Numbered from the stretch's first letter, positions 1-7,157 are shown. The stretch: 14,335 nt of DNA from Porphyromonadaceae bacterium UBA7176 (GCA_002491245.1 DKVO01000009.1:470-14804); one strand, 5' to 3'. Notes: generated by a model not told the origin, from the sequence alone. Translations and numbers: made by a program.

Positions 1-1495
1 CGCTGAAAACGGGCGCCCGATCGCCGACAACCAAAATGTACAGACCGCCGGTCTGCATGGCCCGATGACCGTTCAAGACCCTTGGTATCTTGAAAAAATC
101 GCACACTTCGACCGAGAGGTAATCCCCGAACGACGTATGCACGCCAAAGGATCTGGTGCTTTCGGTCGATTTACCGTCACCAACGATATCTCCGAATTCA
201 CCAGAGCTTCAATTTTTTCAGAAATCGGAAAACAGACACCTTGTCTGGTCCGTTTCTCCACAGTTGCCGGAGAGCGTGGAGCCGCAGATGCAGAGCGCGA
301 CATCCGAGGATTTGCAATAAAATTTTATACCGATGAAGGTAATTGGGATCTCGTAGGAAACAACACCCCCGTATTTTTCTTACGTGACCCACTGAAATTT
401 CCCGACCTCAACCACGCCATCAAGCGCGACCCTCGCACCGGAATGCGCAACCCGACATCCAACTGGGACTTCTGGACTCTTTTACCTGAAGCTCTGCATC
501 AGGTCACAATAACCATGTCGCCAAGAGGCATACCGGCCTCTTTCCGACATATGCATGGTTTCGGAAGCCACACATACAGCTTCATCAATAAAGAAAACAA
601 ACGCACCTGGGTGAAATTTCATTTCATAACCATGCAGGGCATCAGAAACCTTACCGACAAAGAGGCCGAGGCCATAATCGCAAAAGACCGCGAGTCACAT
701 CAACGCGACCTGTTCGAGGCAATCGAACGCGGAGACTTCCCTAAGTGGAAACTACAAGTGCAACTGATGACCGAAGACGAAGCTCGGGAATACGGTATCA
801 ATCCTTTCGACCTGACCAAAGTTTGGTATCACAAAGATTTTCCTCTGCGCGATGTCGGAATACTTGAGCTCAACCGCAACCCGGATAATTTCTTCGCCGA
901 AATCGAGCAGGCTGCATTCAACCCCACCAACATTGTTGACGGTATCGGTTTCTCTCCCGACAAGATGCTGCAGGGAAGACTCTTTTCATACGGAGACGCC
1001 CAGCGCTACCGCCTCGGAGTAAACCACAACCTCATTCCGGTCAACAGACCGAAATGCCCCTTCCACTCCTATCACCGCGACGGACAGATGCGCACCGACG
1101 ACAACTACGGGGCAACCATCGCATACGAACCCAACAGTTACAGCGAATGGCACGACACACTATCTCGCAAAGAACCGCCCATGCAGCTCCACGGCGACAT
1201 GTACAACTACGACGAGCGCGAATATGACGACGATTACTATACCCAACCGGGGAAACTTTGGCGTCTTATGTCGCAGGAAGATAAGAAAGCCACTTGCGAC
1301 AATACAGCTGCACAAATGGAAGGTATTCCGCTCTTCATCAAGCAACGCCACGTACGCGCCTGCCACAACGCCGACAAAGAGTATGGTAAGATGCTTGCCG
1401 AGTCCTTAGGCATTGACCTTGCAGAAGCTCTTGTAGCCGAAGATCCGGCCCATCCTTCTTGGGACAAACGCGGCAAACCTCATACCGACAATTAA
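1..1495 (+). CDS. katA: Heme catalase, 5' end cut off by window edge
   Basis: Monofunctional heme catalase, which breaks down hydrogen peroxide to water and oxygen in the cytoplasm. The reading frame is open from the first whole codon at base 2. The residues before the ATG at 65 (ENGRPIADNQNVQTAGLHGP) match the usual catalase N-terminus, so ATG 65 is internal and the true start lies off the left edge. Visible landmarks, numbered from that Met, are the catalytic His in RRMHAKGSGA (about residue 26), the distal Asn in GNNTPVFF (about 99-100) and the proximal heme-ligand Tyr in RLFSYGDAQRYRLG. The roughly 498 visible residues fit the small-subunit (clade 3) catalases, which are about 480-500 long; only a few residues should be missing. 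Family assignment is very secure. The symbol is by analogy, since Bacteroides homologues are also called katB. Its promoter is outside the window, so OxyR control cannot be judged. Confidence 0.97.
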   Translation, partial: AENGRPIADNQNVQTAGLHGPMTVQDPWYLEKIAHFDREVIPERRMHAKGSGAFGRFTVTNDISEFTRASIFSEIGKQTPCLVRFSTVAGERGAADAERDIRGFAIKFYTDEGNWDLVGNNTPVFFLRDPLKFPDLNHAIKRDPRTGMRNPTSNWDFWTLLPEALHQVTITMSPRGIPASFRHMHGFGSHTYSFINKENKRTWVKFHFITMQGIRNLTDKEAEAIIAKDRESHQRDLFEAIERGDFPKWKLQVQLMTEDEAREYGINPFDLTKVWYHKDFPLRDVGILELNRNPDNFFAEIEQAAFNPTNIVDGIGFSPDKMLQGRLFSYGDAQRYRLGVNHNLIPVNRPKCPFHSYHRDGQMRTDDNYGATIAYEPNSYSEWHDTLSRKEPPMQLHGDMYNYDEREYDDDYYTQPGKLWRLMSQEDKKATCDNTAAQMEGIPLFIKQRHVRACHNADKEYGKMLAESLGIDLAEALVAEDPAHPSWDKRGKPHTDN

Positions 1496-1505
1496 ATTCT
1501 GTCGC

Positions 1506-1544
1506 AACTGGAGCGTGGCACCGATAGTGTGTCGCGCTCCAATT
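1506..1544. terminator. Hairpin between convergent catalase and DUF4434 genes
   Basis: The arms GGAGCG (1510-1515) and CGCTCC (1535-1540) pair. The stem extends by T1509-A1541, then a mismatch, then A-T pairs at 1506-1507 with 1543-1544. The hairpin lies 11 nt after the catalase stop and directly after the last codon of the minus-strand DUF4434 gene, where a shared bidirectional terminator would be expected. The loop is long (19 nt) and neither side has a strong T tract, so termination activity is an inference. Confidence 0.45.
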
Positions 1545-1545
1545 C

Positions 1546-2626
1546 TTAGATTCCAAAATACTCGAGATAGCGGTTATATAGATGACCAGCCTGGAGATAA
1601 GCTGACTGAGGACTCATGAAATGACTGAACTCAAATGTTATGGCCTTGTCGTAATTGCAACGCGCGGCCGCCTCGAGTTTCATCCGCAGTTTATCAAACT
1701 TTATAGGAAGGAATCGGATAGGCATATCTCGGTCGAAAGACTCTGCATTGGTCCAGCACTGCATATTTATCTGCCAGTCTTTTGTTAACCGAGAAAAAGG
1801 CATCCAGTTCGTCATAATCGATATGACCATCTTGAAAAGCGCAGGCATCGACAACCTCATGTATCCCATCAAAAATCTCATCCCATTCTCGCTCGTGCTG
1901 CTCAACCGACACCGCATCTTCTTTTGTCAACGAACTTCCGGCAGCGGCAACAGCTTTCTTGCCGTCGATCCAGGGGGAGATAAATGTCGGCATACCGCCC
2001 GACACATCCTTGCATTGCTTGCCCATACCATAAAATGCAGAGATAACACCTTTGGTAGCCCGGCTTATCTCTCCGCTGATATACCAACCGCCGAAACTCG
2101 GATGGCGCTGCCCATAGCGCTCCCACACTTCATCGATAACATATTTATTATGTTCCACTTCGAGCGACATATCTCCAGTGTCCCAATATCGGCCAGAATC
2201 ATACAGGCCGAAATAGAATTTCATTCCGTATTTATCCGCAAGTGATAGAAACAACTCCAGAAGATCTCTCGAAGGCATATAACACCCTTTCGACAGCAGA
2301 TACGGCGAAGGATATGTCAATTGTTTGCGATAACCCGACCTGATAAGTATCACCGTATCTATACCCATCGCTTTCATATAGCGGAAATCTTGATCCCATT
2401 CTGCCGGTCCCCAGTTCTGATGAGGTATATCATGCGAAATTTCATCAATAAACGTTGCTGTTATCGGCAAGCCGGCCCCTTTGATCAACAATCCGTCAGC
2501 ACTGTTTCCTATAGATTTTGATGTTTTCGGTTCCCCGGCAATACCGCTGGCAAAAGCAGTCGGCGCCACAGCAGCTGCAGCTGTACCTCCGAGTAGCGTT
2601 TTAAGGAATTCACGGCGTTTTTTCAT
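1546..2626 (-). pseudogene. Frameshifted DUF4434 (glycoside-hydrolase-like) exported protein
   Basis: The N-terminus has a Tat-type signal: KKRREFLK followed by an alanine-rich hydrophobic stretch ending near residue 27. The body resembles DUF4434 proteins, a TIM-barrel family related to glycoside hydrolases, with 'LPITATFIDEISHDIPHQNW' (about 53-72) and WYISGEIS (181-188). The first frame agrees with the family up to LADKY (residue 288, near 1763). It then runs into 22 unrelated residues and stops at 1694. The next frame continues with QCWTNAESFDRDMPIRF and the family-like C-terminus ITFEFSHFMSPQSAYL, ending at 1546. An intact product would be about 361 residues; the residues in ESFDRD, probably part of the active site, are lost from the first frame. 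The break is compatible with loss of 5 nt (see findings). It follows the sigma-factor unit by 58 nt on the same strand, with no clear promoter of its own, so co-transcription is possible. A sequencing error is the main alternative to a true pseudogene. Substrate unknown. Confidence 0.8.
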
Positions 2627-2684
2627 GGTAAGTATAAGGTAGGTATTAATTTATAAATAAATGGAGGGGCAAATGTCGCAATTA

Positions 2685-3254
2685 TCATTCCTCCACCAGC
2701 GACTTCAATTCGTCCTGCATCTGTTTCACCAAAGACGACATCCGGCGATATTTAAAAACGCCAATCACAATACCGGCACAAAGGCCAATAACGAAAGCAA
2801 TCACCGTATGGTACTCTGATTTATCTAAAGCATGGACAAACATCGTCACAATAAGTGCTCCACCCGACAATATGCCGAACGACCGGATATAGCGTTGGTA
2901 ACGGGCTATATCGACCGCCTTTTCAAGAGCCTCCACGGTTGGTACCGAAGTGTAGTCACAACGGCTTATGAAATTGGAAAACCACAGATTTATTACCCCC
3001 ATCACCACGCCGAACAACGCATATAGCGCCGCAATCCACAATGGGAAACCGAGCGCCGACACGAGCATGGGCGAAAATGCAGGAAGTAAAATTGCACAGA
3101 TAAACGACCTGCGGTAATAGCGCGATAGTTTGTCTCGGGCTGTCTGTGCCCTGCCGGTAGCAAGTTGCGATACCAACCTGCGGTTGTCGGCCTCGAGCAT
3201 TTCATTATTCACCCGGGCTTTATGCCAGTTTTGTTTTAATTCTTCTAAATTCAT
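2685..3254 (-). CDS. Four-helix membrane protein, candidate sigma-factor partner
   Basis: A 189-residue protein of no recognised family. It has a charged N-terminal cytoplasmic stretch (1-50) starting MNLEELKQNWHKAR, a probable coiled coil around 15-45, and two pairs of membrane helices (about 51-70 and 72-92, then 124-142 and 149-167). A charged loop containing YTSVPTVEALEKAVD separates the pairs, and the C-terminal tail (168-189) is amphipathic. Its start lies 3 nt after the stop of the sigma factor gene, so the two are almost certainly co-translated. By position it may be the sigma factor's membrane-bound regulator, as small membrane proteins with a short N-terminal helix often follow ECF sigma genes in Bacteroidales. 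No zinc-binding HxxxCxxC anti-sigma motif is visible, so this role is inference from context. Confidence 0.85.
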   Translation of the reverse strand: MNLEELKQNWHKARVNNEMLEADNRRLVSQLATGRAQTARDKLSRYYRRSFICAILLPAFSPMLVSALGFPLWIAALYALFGVVMGVINLWFSNFISRCDYTSVPTVEALEKAVDIARYQRYIRSFGILSGGALIVTMFVHALDKSEYHTVIAFVIGLCAGIVIGVFKYRRMSSLVKQMQDELKSLVEE

Positions 3255-3257
3255 AGG

Positions 3258-3773
3258 TTATCTGTTTACGGCAGCCAGTTTTGTAAGTTTCTCTTTTGCC
3301 CGATGCAGACGTACAGCCACATTAGTCTGGCTCAAGCCTGTGATATGTTGAATATCCTCATAGCTCTTCTCATCAAGCCAAAGGGTTATAAGAGCCTTGT
3401 CTACAGGTCCAAGCATCGAAATCAGACGGTATAGTTCCCGGTAATCTTCCATCACCGAGGCATTATCGCCCGTTTCAGCTGGTTCGAAAATCATGTCGTC
3501 GAGTCTGTCGGTATCGCGTGTGCCATAGCGTGCATTACGTCTGTGCCATGTGATGCAGGTATTGATTGCCGTACGGTAGATCCAGGTCGATATTTTTGCC
3601 TCTCCACGGTAGCTGCCAAGACCCTGCCACAAATTTATAAGCACTTCTTGATACAGATCATCGAAACTCGCCCATGCGCTCGAATAAAGATAGCATACCT
3701 TCGCTATGACCTCCTTGTATTTGTCGGTCACAGCAAGAAACTCTTTTTCTTTATCAACTGCCGATTGTTTCAT
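3258..3773 (-). CDS. ECF-type RNA polymerase sigma factor
   Basis: A 171-residue sigma-70 family protein with only regions 2 and 4, the layout of ECF sigma factors. Region 2 covers about 20-82: FDDLYQEVLINLWQGL is the core-binding helix and ISTWIYRTAINTCITWHRR is the -10 recognition part. Region 4 covers about 112-165 and ends in the helix-turn-helix SYEDIQHITGLSQTNVAVRLHRAKEKL; the first half of this matches the usual 'S(Y/T)EEIA' pattern. It should direct RNA polymerase to a stress or envelope regulon that cannot be named from sequence. The ATG at 3773 is preceded by an AAGGA with 5 nt spacing, unusual in this window and supportive of the start. It leads a two-gene unit with the membrane protein and is divergent from the BlaI-type repressor gene. 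Confidence 0.93.
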   Translation of the reverse strand: MKQSAVDKEKEFLAVTDKYKEVIAKVCYLYSSAWASFDDLYQEVLINLWQGLGSYRGEAKISTWIYRTAINTCITWHRRNARYGTRDTDRLDDMIFEPAETGDNASVMEDYRELYRLISMLGPVDKALITLWLDEKSYEDIQHITGLSQTNVAVRLHRAKEKLTKLAAVNR

Positions 3774-3790
3774 CTAATCCTTAGACGGAA

Positions 3791-3819
3791 CAAAGATATA
3801 GAAAATTACATTGCCCAAA
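3791..3819 (-). promoter_or_regulatory. Promoter of the sigma factor unit
   Basis: Read on the minus strand, TATCTTTG (plus 3791-3798) is an exact match to the Bacteroidetes -7 consensus TAnnTTTG. TTTG (plus 3816-3819), 17 nt upstream, fits the -33 element. Transcription should begin about 10 nt before the sigma factor ATG, giving a very short leader that contains AAGGA. The promoter looks like the housekeeping type, so the sigma gene need not depend on its own product. Confidence 0.7.
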
Positions 3820-3840
3820 TGTTAAAAATAGTATAAGCTA

Positions 3841-3871
3841 TTGCATAACTAAAAACTTAGTTATACCTTTG
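3841..3871 (+). promoter_or_regulatory. Promoter of the BlaI/M56 operon
   Basis: TACCTTTG (3864-3871) is an exact TAnnTTTG -7 element and TTG (3841-3843) lies 20 nt upstream as the -33 element. The predicted transcript start is around 3876-3879, leaving a leader of under 20 nt before the ATG at 3895. The spacer between the two elements is almost entirely filled by the first dyad, and the leader by the second, so repressor binding would exclude polymerase. Confidence 0.75.
3845..3864. promoter_or_regulatory. Probable BlaI-type operator 1
   Basis: A perfect dyad: ATAACTAA (3845-3852), four bases, then TTAGTTAT (3857-3864). It lies between the -33 and -7 elements of the blaI promoter and overlaps the first base of the -7 box. 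It shares its core AACTAA-N4-TTAGTT with operator 2. That it is bound by the adjacent repressor is inferred from position and symmetry. Confidence 0.72.
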
Positions 3872-3878
3872 CGATATC

Positions 3879-3894
3879 AACTAAAATATTAGTT
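3879..3894. promoter_or_regulatory. Probable BlaI-type operator 2
   Basis: The dyad AACTAA (3879-3884), four bases, TTAGTT (3889-3894) ends exactly at the base before the repressor ATG. It would cover the transcript start and the whole short leader. Its centre lies 32 bp from that of operator 1, about three helical turns, so two dimers could bind the same face of the DNA. Confidence 0.72.
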
Positions 3895-4281
3895 ATGCCA
3901 AGGACAAGAAACAAATACCCACGCCTCACCGAGCGCGAAGCCGAAGTGATGGAACAGCTTTGGGACAGAGGTCCGCTCACTGTGCGTCAGCTACTTGAAA
4001 CATATCCCGACCCCAAGCCCCATGTCAACACCGTATCAACAACCGTGCGTATACTCGAAGACAAAGGCTACGTCGGACACGATCCGGATGCGTCAAAACC
4101 ATTCCGCTACCATGCACTGGCGCAAGCCGGTGACTTCGCTGGCCGCAGCCTTGCCCAGGTCATAAAAAGCTATTTCAATAATTCGTACACATCTGCCGTA
4201 TCAGCACTGGTCGAAGAAGAAAAAATTTCAATCGACGAACTGAAACAGATCATCGACATGGTGGAACGCAATAAACATTAA
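3895..4281 (+). CDS. BlaI/MecI/CopY family transcriptional repressor
   Basis: A 128-residue winged-helix repressor matching the usual family length. The DNA-binding domain spans about 10-75 (LTEREAEVMEQLWDRGPLTVRQLL, then VNTVSTTVRILEDKGYVGHD, where the recognition helix and wing lie). The C-terminal half, KSYFNNSYTSAVSALVEEEKIS, is the helical dimerisation part. In Staphylococcus BlaI/MecI the sensor-triggered cleavage falls between Asn101 and Phe102. The aligned place here reads SALVEE (Ala104-Leu105), so that site is not conserved. It is followed after 4 nt by its likely sensor/protease gene and preceded by two dyads on its own promoter, which indicates autorepression. The regulon is unknown, and there is no beta-lactamase gene nearby. 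Confidence 0.94.
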   Translation: MPRTRNKYPRLTEREAEVMEQLWDRGPLTVRQLLETYPDPKPHVNTVSTTVRILEDKGYVGHDPDASKPFRYHALAQAGDFAGRSLAQVIKSYFNNSYTSAVSALVEEEKISIDELKQIIDMVERNKH

Positions 4282-4285
4282 AGCT

Positions 4286-5563
4286 ATGGGAACATTCGCA
4301 GCTTATTCATTTACCTCCGGCATATACCTTCTTGCCGCATACCTCGTCTACAAATGGCTGTTGTCGGGAGAGAACCAACCGGCATTCAACCGGGCTGTGC
4401 TCCTGTCTCTCTATGCCCTCGCTTTCATATTGCCTCTCTCCCCTCGCTTCAGCTTAGTGTCGGGACAGGCAACTCAAGTAGCAATTTCCACCGAAGGCGG
4501 CATACAGGCAACCGCTGCGACCACAGACTTATCGCTCGGCCTCTACGAGATTGTTCTGTATATCTATCTAAGTGGTATGGTCGTGACTGCCTTAGCCTCA
4601 ATTATGGCCATCATCAGACTATTATCAATAATCCGGAATGGACGAAAGATTACAGCCGGACATTATACCCTCGTCATACTGCCACAGACCAGACTCTCAC
4701 CGTTCAGCTGGATGCGTTATATAGTGATGAGCGACGACGATTATAAGTCTGCCGGCGAGATGATCACATGTCACGAAAGCGCACATCTGCGTCTACATCA
4801 TTGGATCGACCTGCTTTTGGCCCAGTTGACTATAATTGTCCTTTGGTACAATCCGGCCTCATGGCTGATGCGTACAGAACTCCGGAATATACATGAATAC
4901 CAAGCCGACAGCGCAGTGCTCCGCAGCGGCACCGATGCAAGGCAATATCAACTTTTATTAATAAAAAAGGCTGTCGGCCGTAGATTTCCGTCACTTGCCA
5001 ACAGCCTGAATCACAGCAAACTTAAAAACCGTATTACTATGATGTGTAATCAAACAAGCAGTCCGGCACGCCGACTTCGTGCCTTGGCTTTCGCCCCGGC
5101 CCTTCTTTTGGCCGCCATTGCAGTCAACATTCCTGCCGTCACATCGGCTTTGAACGCTACATCGGCAGTTTCGCTTACTGCCGACAAAGGTAACGAAAAA
5201 ATCGCAGACCGTCAAAATGGAAACGATGTCGTTTCCGGCATTCCCGAAGTACTTCCTCAATATCCCGGAGGTGATGGTGAAATGATCAAATTCATGGTCA
5301 ATAACATCAAATATCCAAAAGAGGCAGCAGAGGCCGGTGTGCAAGGCCGTGTCGTCGTAGAGTTTGTAGTCGACAAAAACGGTCGTCCTACCGATATAAC
5401 TGTCAAAAAGTCTGTAAGCCCGGAACTCGATGCAGAAGCGCTACGCATTATAAGCATTATGCCTGACTGGACACCTGCCAGAGACAAAGGCAAAACCGTC
5501 GGTTGCAAAGTAACTCTACCTGTATCGTTCAAACTTCAGGCCGACGATAAAACCACAAAATAA
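4286..5563 (+). CDS. BlaR1-like M56 membrane metallopeptidase with TonB C-terminal domain
   Basis: A 425-residue inner-membrane protein. Membrane helices lie at about 9-27, 37-52, 87-113, 172-190 and 266-285. The M56 zinc protease motif HESAH (163-167, an HExxH) sits in a cytoplasmic-side segment between helices, and the likely third ligand is the Glu of NIHEYQAD (about 204). After the last helix, a periplasmic linker leads to a TonB C-terminal domain at about 323-417 (LPQYPGGDGEMIKFMVNNIKYP; GVQGRVVVEFVVDKNGRPTD). In place of the penicillin-binding sensor of BlaR1, this protein has a TonB domain, a combination known in Bacteroidetes. It probably senses an envelope signal and inactivates the co-transcribed repressor, by analogy with BlaR1/BlaI. 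Whether the TonB domain also energises an outer-membrane transporter is not known. The start follows the repressor stop by 4 nt. Confidence 0.92.
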   Translation: MGTFAAYSFTSGIYLLAAYLVYKWLLSGENQPAFNRAVLLSLYALAFILPLSPRFSLVSGQATQVAISTEGGIQATAATTDLSLGLYEIVLYIYLSGMVVTALASIMAIIRLLSIIRNGRKITAGHYTLVILPQTRLSPFSWMRYIVMSDDDYKSAGEMITCHESAHLRLHHWIDLLLAQLTIIVLWYNPASWLMRTELRNIHEYQADSAVLRSGTDARQYQLLLIKKAVGRRFPSLANSLNHSKLKNRITMMCNQTSSPARRLRALAFAPALLLAAIAVNIPAVTSALNATSAVSLTADKGNEKIADRQNGNDVVSGIPEVLPQYPGGDGEMIKFMVNNIKYPKEAAEAGVQGRVVVEFVVDKNGRPTDITVKKSVSPELDAEALRIISIMPDWTPARDKGKTVGCKVTLPVSFKLQADDKTTK

Positions 5564-5593
5564 GGCAACGTCAAGGTCGATTGATTAAAGGAT

Positions 5594-5625
5594 GGCGGAA
5601 ACTGCTGCGGTTTCCGCCCTTTTTT
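5594..5625 (+). terminator. Intrinsic terminator of the BlaI/M56 operon
   Basis: A perfect 9-bp stem, GGCGGAAAC (5594-5602) with GTTTCCGCC (5610-5618), and a 7-nt loop, followed by C and six T. It lies 30 nt after the peptidase stop and separates this unit from the MATE gene. Confidence 0.92.
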
Positions 5626-5658
5626 GTGACTTTAAGTCCACCCAATCCATTTTTTCGC

Positions 5659-5666
5659 TATCTTTG
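5659..5666 (+). promoter_or_regulatory. -7 element of the MATE gene promoter
   Basis: TATCTTTG matches the Bacteroidetes -7 consensus exactly and lies only 8 nt before the ATG at 5675. No TTG is present at the expected -33 distance (around 5636-5640), so the upstream element is weak or absent. If the promoter is real, the mRNA has a leader of about 0-4 nt. Confidence 0.55.
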
Positions 5667-5674
5667 CCGCCGCA

Positions 5675-7114
5675 ATGGCCGACATATCTTTTATACAGAA
5701 CGGACAAGCCCTTTCGCTCAAGCAACAGATTGCACTGACTGCAAAATTGTCGGTGCCTGCCATTATTGCCCAACTGTCAACTATCATGATGCAATATATC
5801 GACGCATCTATGGTCGGACATCTCGGCGCCGACGCTTCTGCTTCAGTTGGGCTGATGAACTCGAGCCTTTGGATGTTCTGGGGCGTATGCTCCACTTTCA
5901 CGATGGGATTTTCGGTTCAGGTCGCACACAGGCTCGGGGCACGCGACAGTATCGGTGCACGGGCTGTCCTGCGCCAAGGCATCATCACATGCGTCATTGC
6001 CGGAGTATTGATGGCTATGTTAGGCCTCGGCATATCTGGATATCTGCCCATTTGGCTCGGGGGTGATACAGGCATATGCCACGGAGCTTCAGTATATTTC
6101 GCCACATTCGTGTCCGCTCTCCCGGTATTGATACTGAACTATCTCGCCGGCGGCATGTTGAGGTGCGCCGGTAATATGAAAATCCCGGGGCTATTCAATG
6201 TCGGCATGTGCATTCTCGACATCATATTTAATTTCTTCCTCATATTCCCTTCTCGCACCGTATGTTTCGCCGGCATGGAATTGTCGCTTCCAGGAGCTGA
6301 TTTAGGCATCTTCGGTGCTGCTCTCGGTACTGTGGCAGCCGAGTGTATCTGCGCCGCAGCCATGATGTATTGGGTCTGCCGACGGCAAAAAGACCTTTGT
6401 CTCCGTGGCGAGGAAGCAACCAAGAGCTACCGTCCCACTAAGAAAGTACTCACCAAAGCAGCATCTATAGCCGTCCCGATGACGGTCGAGCATATAGTGT
6501 TCTGTGGAGCCCAGATTGCCATCACAATCATCGTTGCCCCTCTTGGAGTAGTTGCCATCGCAGCCAACGCATTTGCAGTCACTGCCGAGAGCCTATGCTA
6601 TATGCCTGGATTTGGCATCGGAGAAGCCGCCACCACCCTTTGTGGACAGGCCTATGGTGCGGCACGCTATGACCTCGTCAGACGCTTCGCCCACCTCACC
6701 ACAATACTCGGTATGATAGTGATGACTGCTATGGCCGTCGCTATGTTTGTCTGCGCCGACATGATGATGAGCATCATGACACCGGTAGCCGACATTCGTT
6801 CACTCGGAGCTGAAGTGTTGCGTATCGAAGCCTGGGCCGAACCGATGTACGCAGCCTCGATTGTTGCCTACGGAGCTTTTGTAGGCGTAGGCGATACCAT
6901 GCTCCCTGCCACTATGAATTTCGGCAGCATATGGCTTGTCCGCCTTCCGCTCGCGGCAATACTGGCCCCGACATGCGGCCTCAAAGGTGTATGGATAGCT
7001 ATGTGTGCCGAACTCGCATTCAGGGGTCTCATATTTCTGGCACGTATCCGATGGGGTCGATGGCTGAAGCCTGGTAAAGAACCGCAATCGCCGGGAGGCA
7101 ATGTCGAAGTATGA
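5675..7114 (+). CDS. MATE family multidrug efflux transporter
   Basis: A 479-residue integral membrane protein of the MATE (NorM/DinF-type) family, which exports cationic drugs or metabolites in exchange for Na+ or H+. It has the family length and about 12 hydrophobic helices in two similar halves. The N-terminal entry is typical (LSVPAIIAQLSTIMMQYIDASMVGHLG). Around residues 115-175 it has the conserved loop leading to YLAGGMLRCAGNMKIPGLFNVG, and the second half opens with IAVPMTVEHIVFCGAQIAITIIVAPLG. The equivalent QAYGA..YDLVRR motif of half two is present. The next in-frame ATG falls inside helix 1, which supports ATG 5675 despite the very short leader. It stands alone between a terminator and the valS promoter. 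Substrate cannot be read from sequence. Confidence 0.94.
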   Translation: MADISFIQNGQALSLKQQIALTAKLSVPAIIAQLSTIMMQYIDASMVGHLGADASASVGLMNSSLWMFWGVCSTFTMGFSVQVAHRLGARDSIGARAVLRQGIITCVIAGVLMAMLGLGISGYLPIWLGGDTGICHGASVYFATFVSALPVLILNYLAGGMLRCAGNMKIPGLFNVGMCILDIIFNFFLIFPSRTVCFAGMELSLPGADLGIFGAALGTVAAECICAAAMMYWVCRRQKDLCLRGEEATKSYRPTKKVLTKAASIAVPMTVEHIVFCGAQIAITIIVAPLGVVAIAANAFAVTAESLCYMPGFGIGEAATTLCGQAYGAARYDLVRRFAHLTTILGMIVMTAMAVAMFVCADMMMSIMTPVADIRSLGAEVLRIEAWAEPMYAASIVAYGAFVGVGDTMLPATMNFGSIWLVRLPLAAILAPTCGLKGVWIAMCAELAFRGLIFLARIRWGRWLKPGKEPQSPGGNVEV

Positions 7115-7126
7115 ATTTTATTATAC

Positions 7127-7157
7127 TTGTCACAACACGCATTTTTTAGTACTTTTG
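7127..7157 (+). promoter_or_regulatory. Promoter of valS
   Basis: TTG (7127-7129), 20 nt spacer, then TACTTTTG (7150-7157), an exact TAnnTTTG. The transcript should start near 7163, leaving a leader of about 18 nt. This is too short for a T-box or other riboswitch, so valS is not controlled by tRNA sensing here. Confidence 0.78.

Noticed and set aside
65..67. ATG at 65 as the catalase start
   Set aside because: The frame is open to base 2, and the residues before the ATG match the conserved catalase N-terminus, so the start is outside the window.
1750..1775. Programmed ribosomal frameshift in the DUF4434 gene
   Set aside because: No X-XXY-YYZ slippery heptamer or following pseudoknot is visible, and the junction appears to lack two conserved residues, which fits a deletion better.
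1655..2245. 196-codon plus-strand open frame
   Set aside because: It is antisense to the DUF4434 gene, which has clear family features. The long open frame is a shadow.
4354..4746. 130-codon plus-strand open frame inside the M56 gene
   Set aside because: It overlaps the M56 protein in another frame and its translation has no recognisable features.
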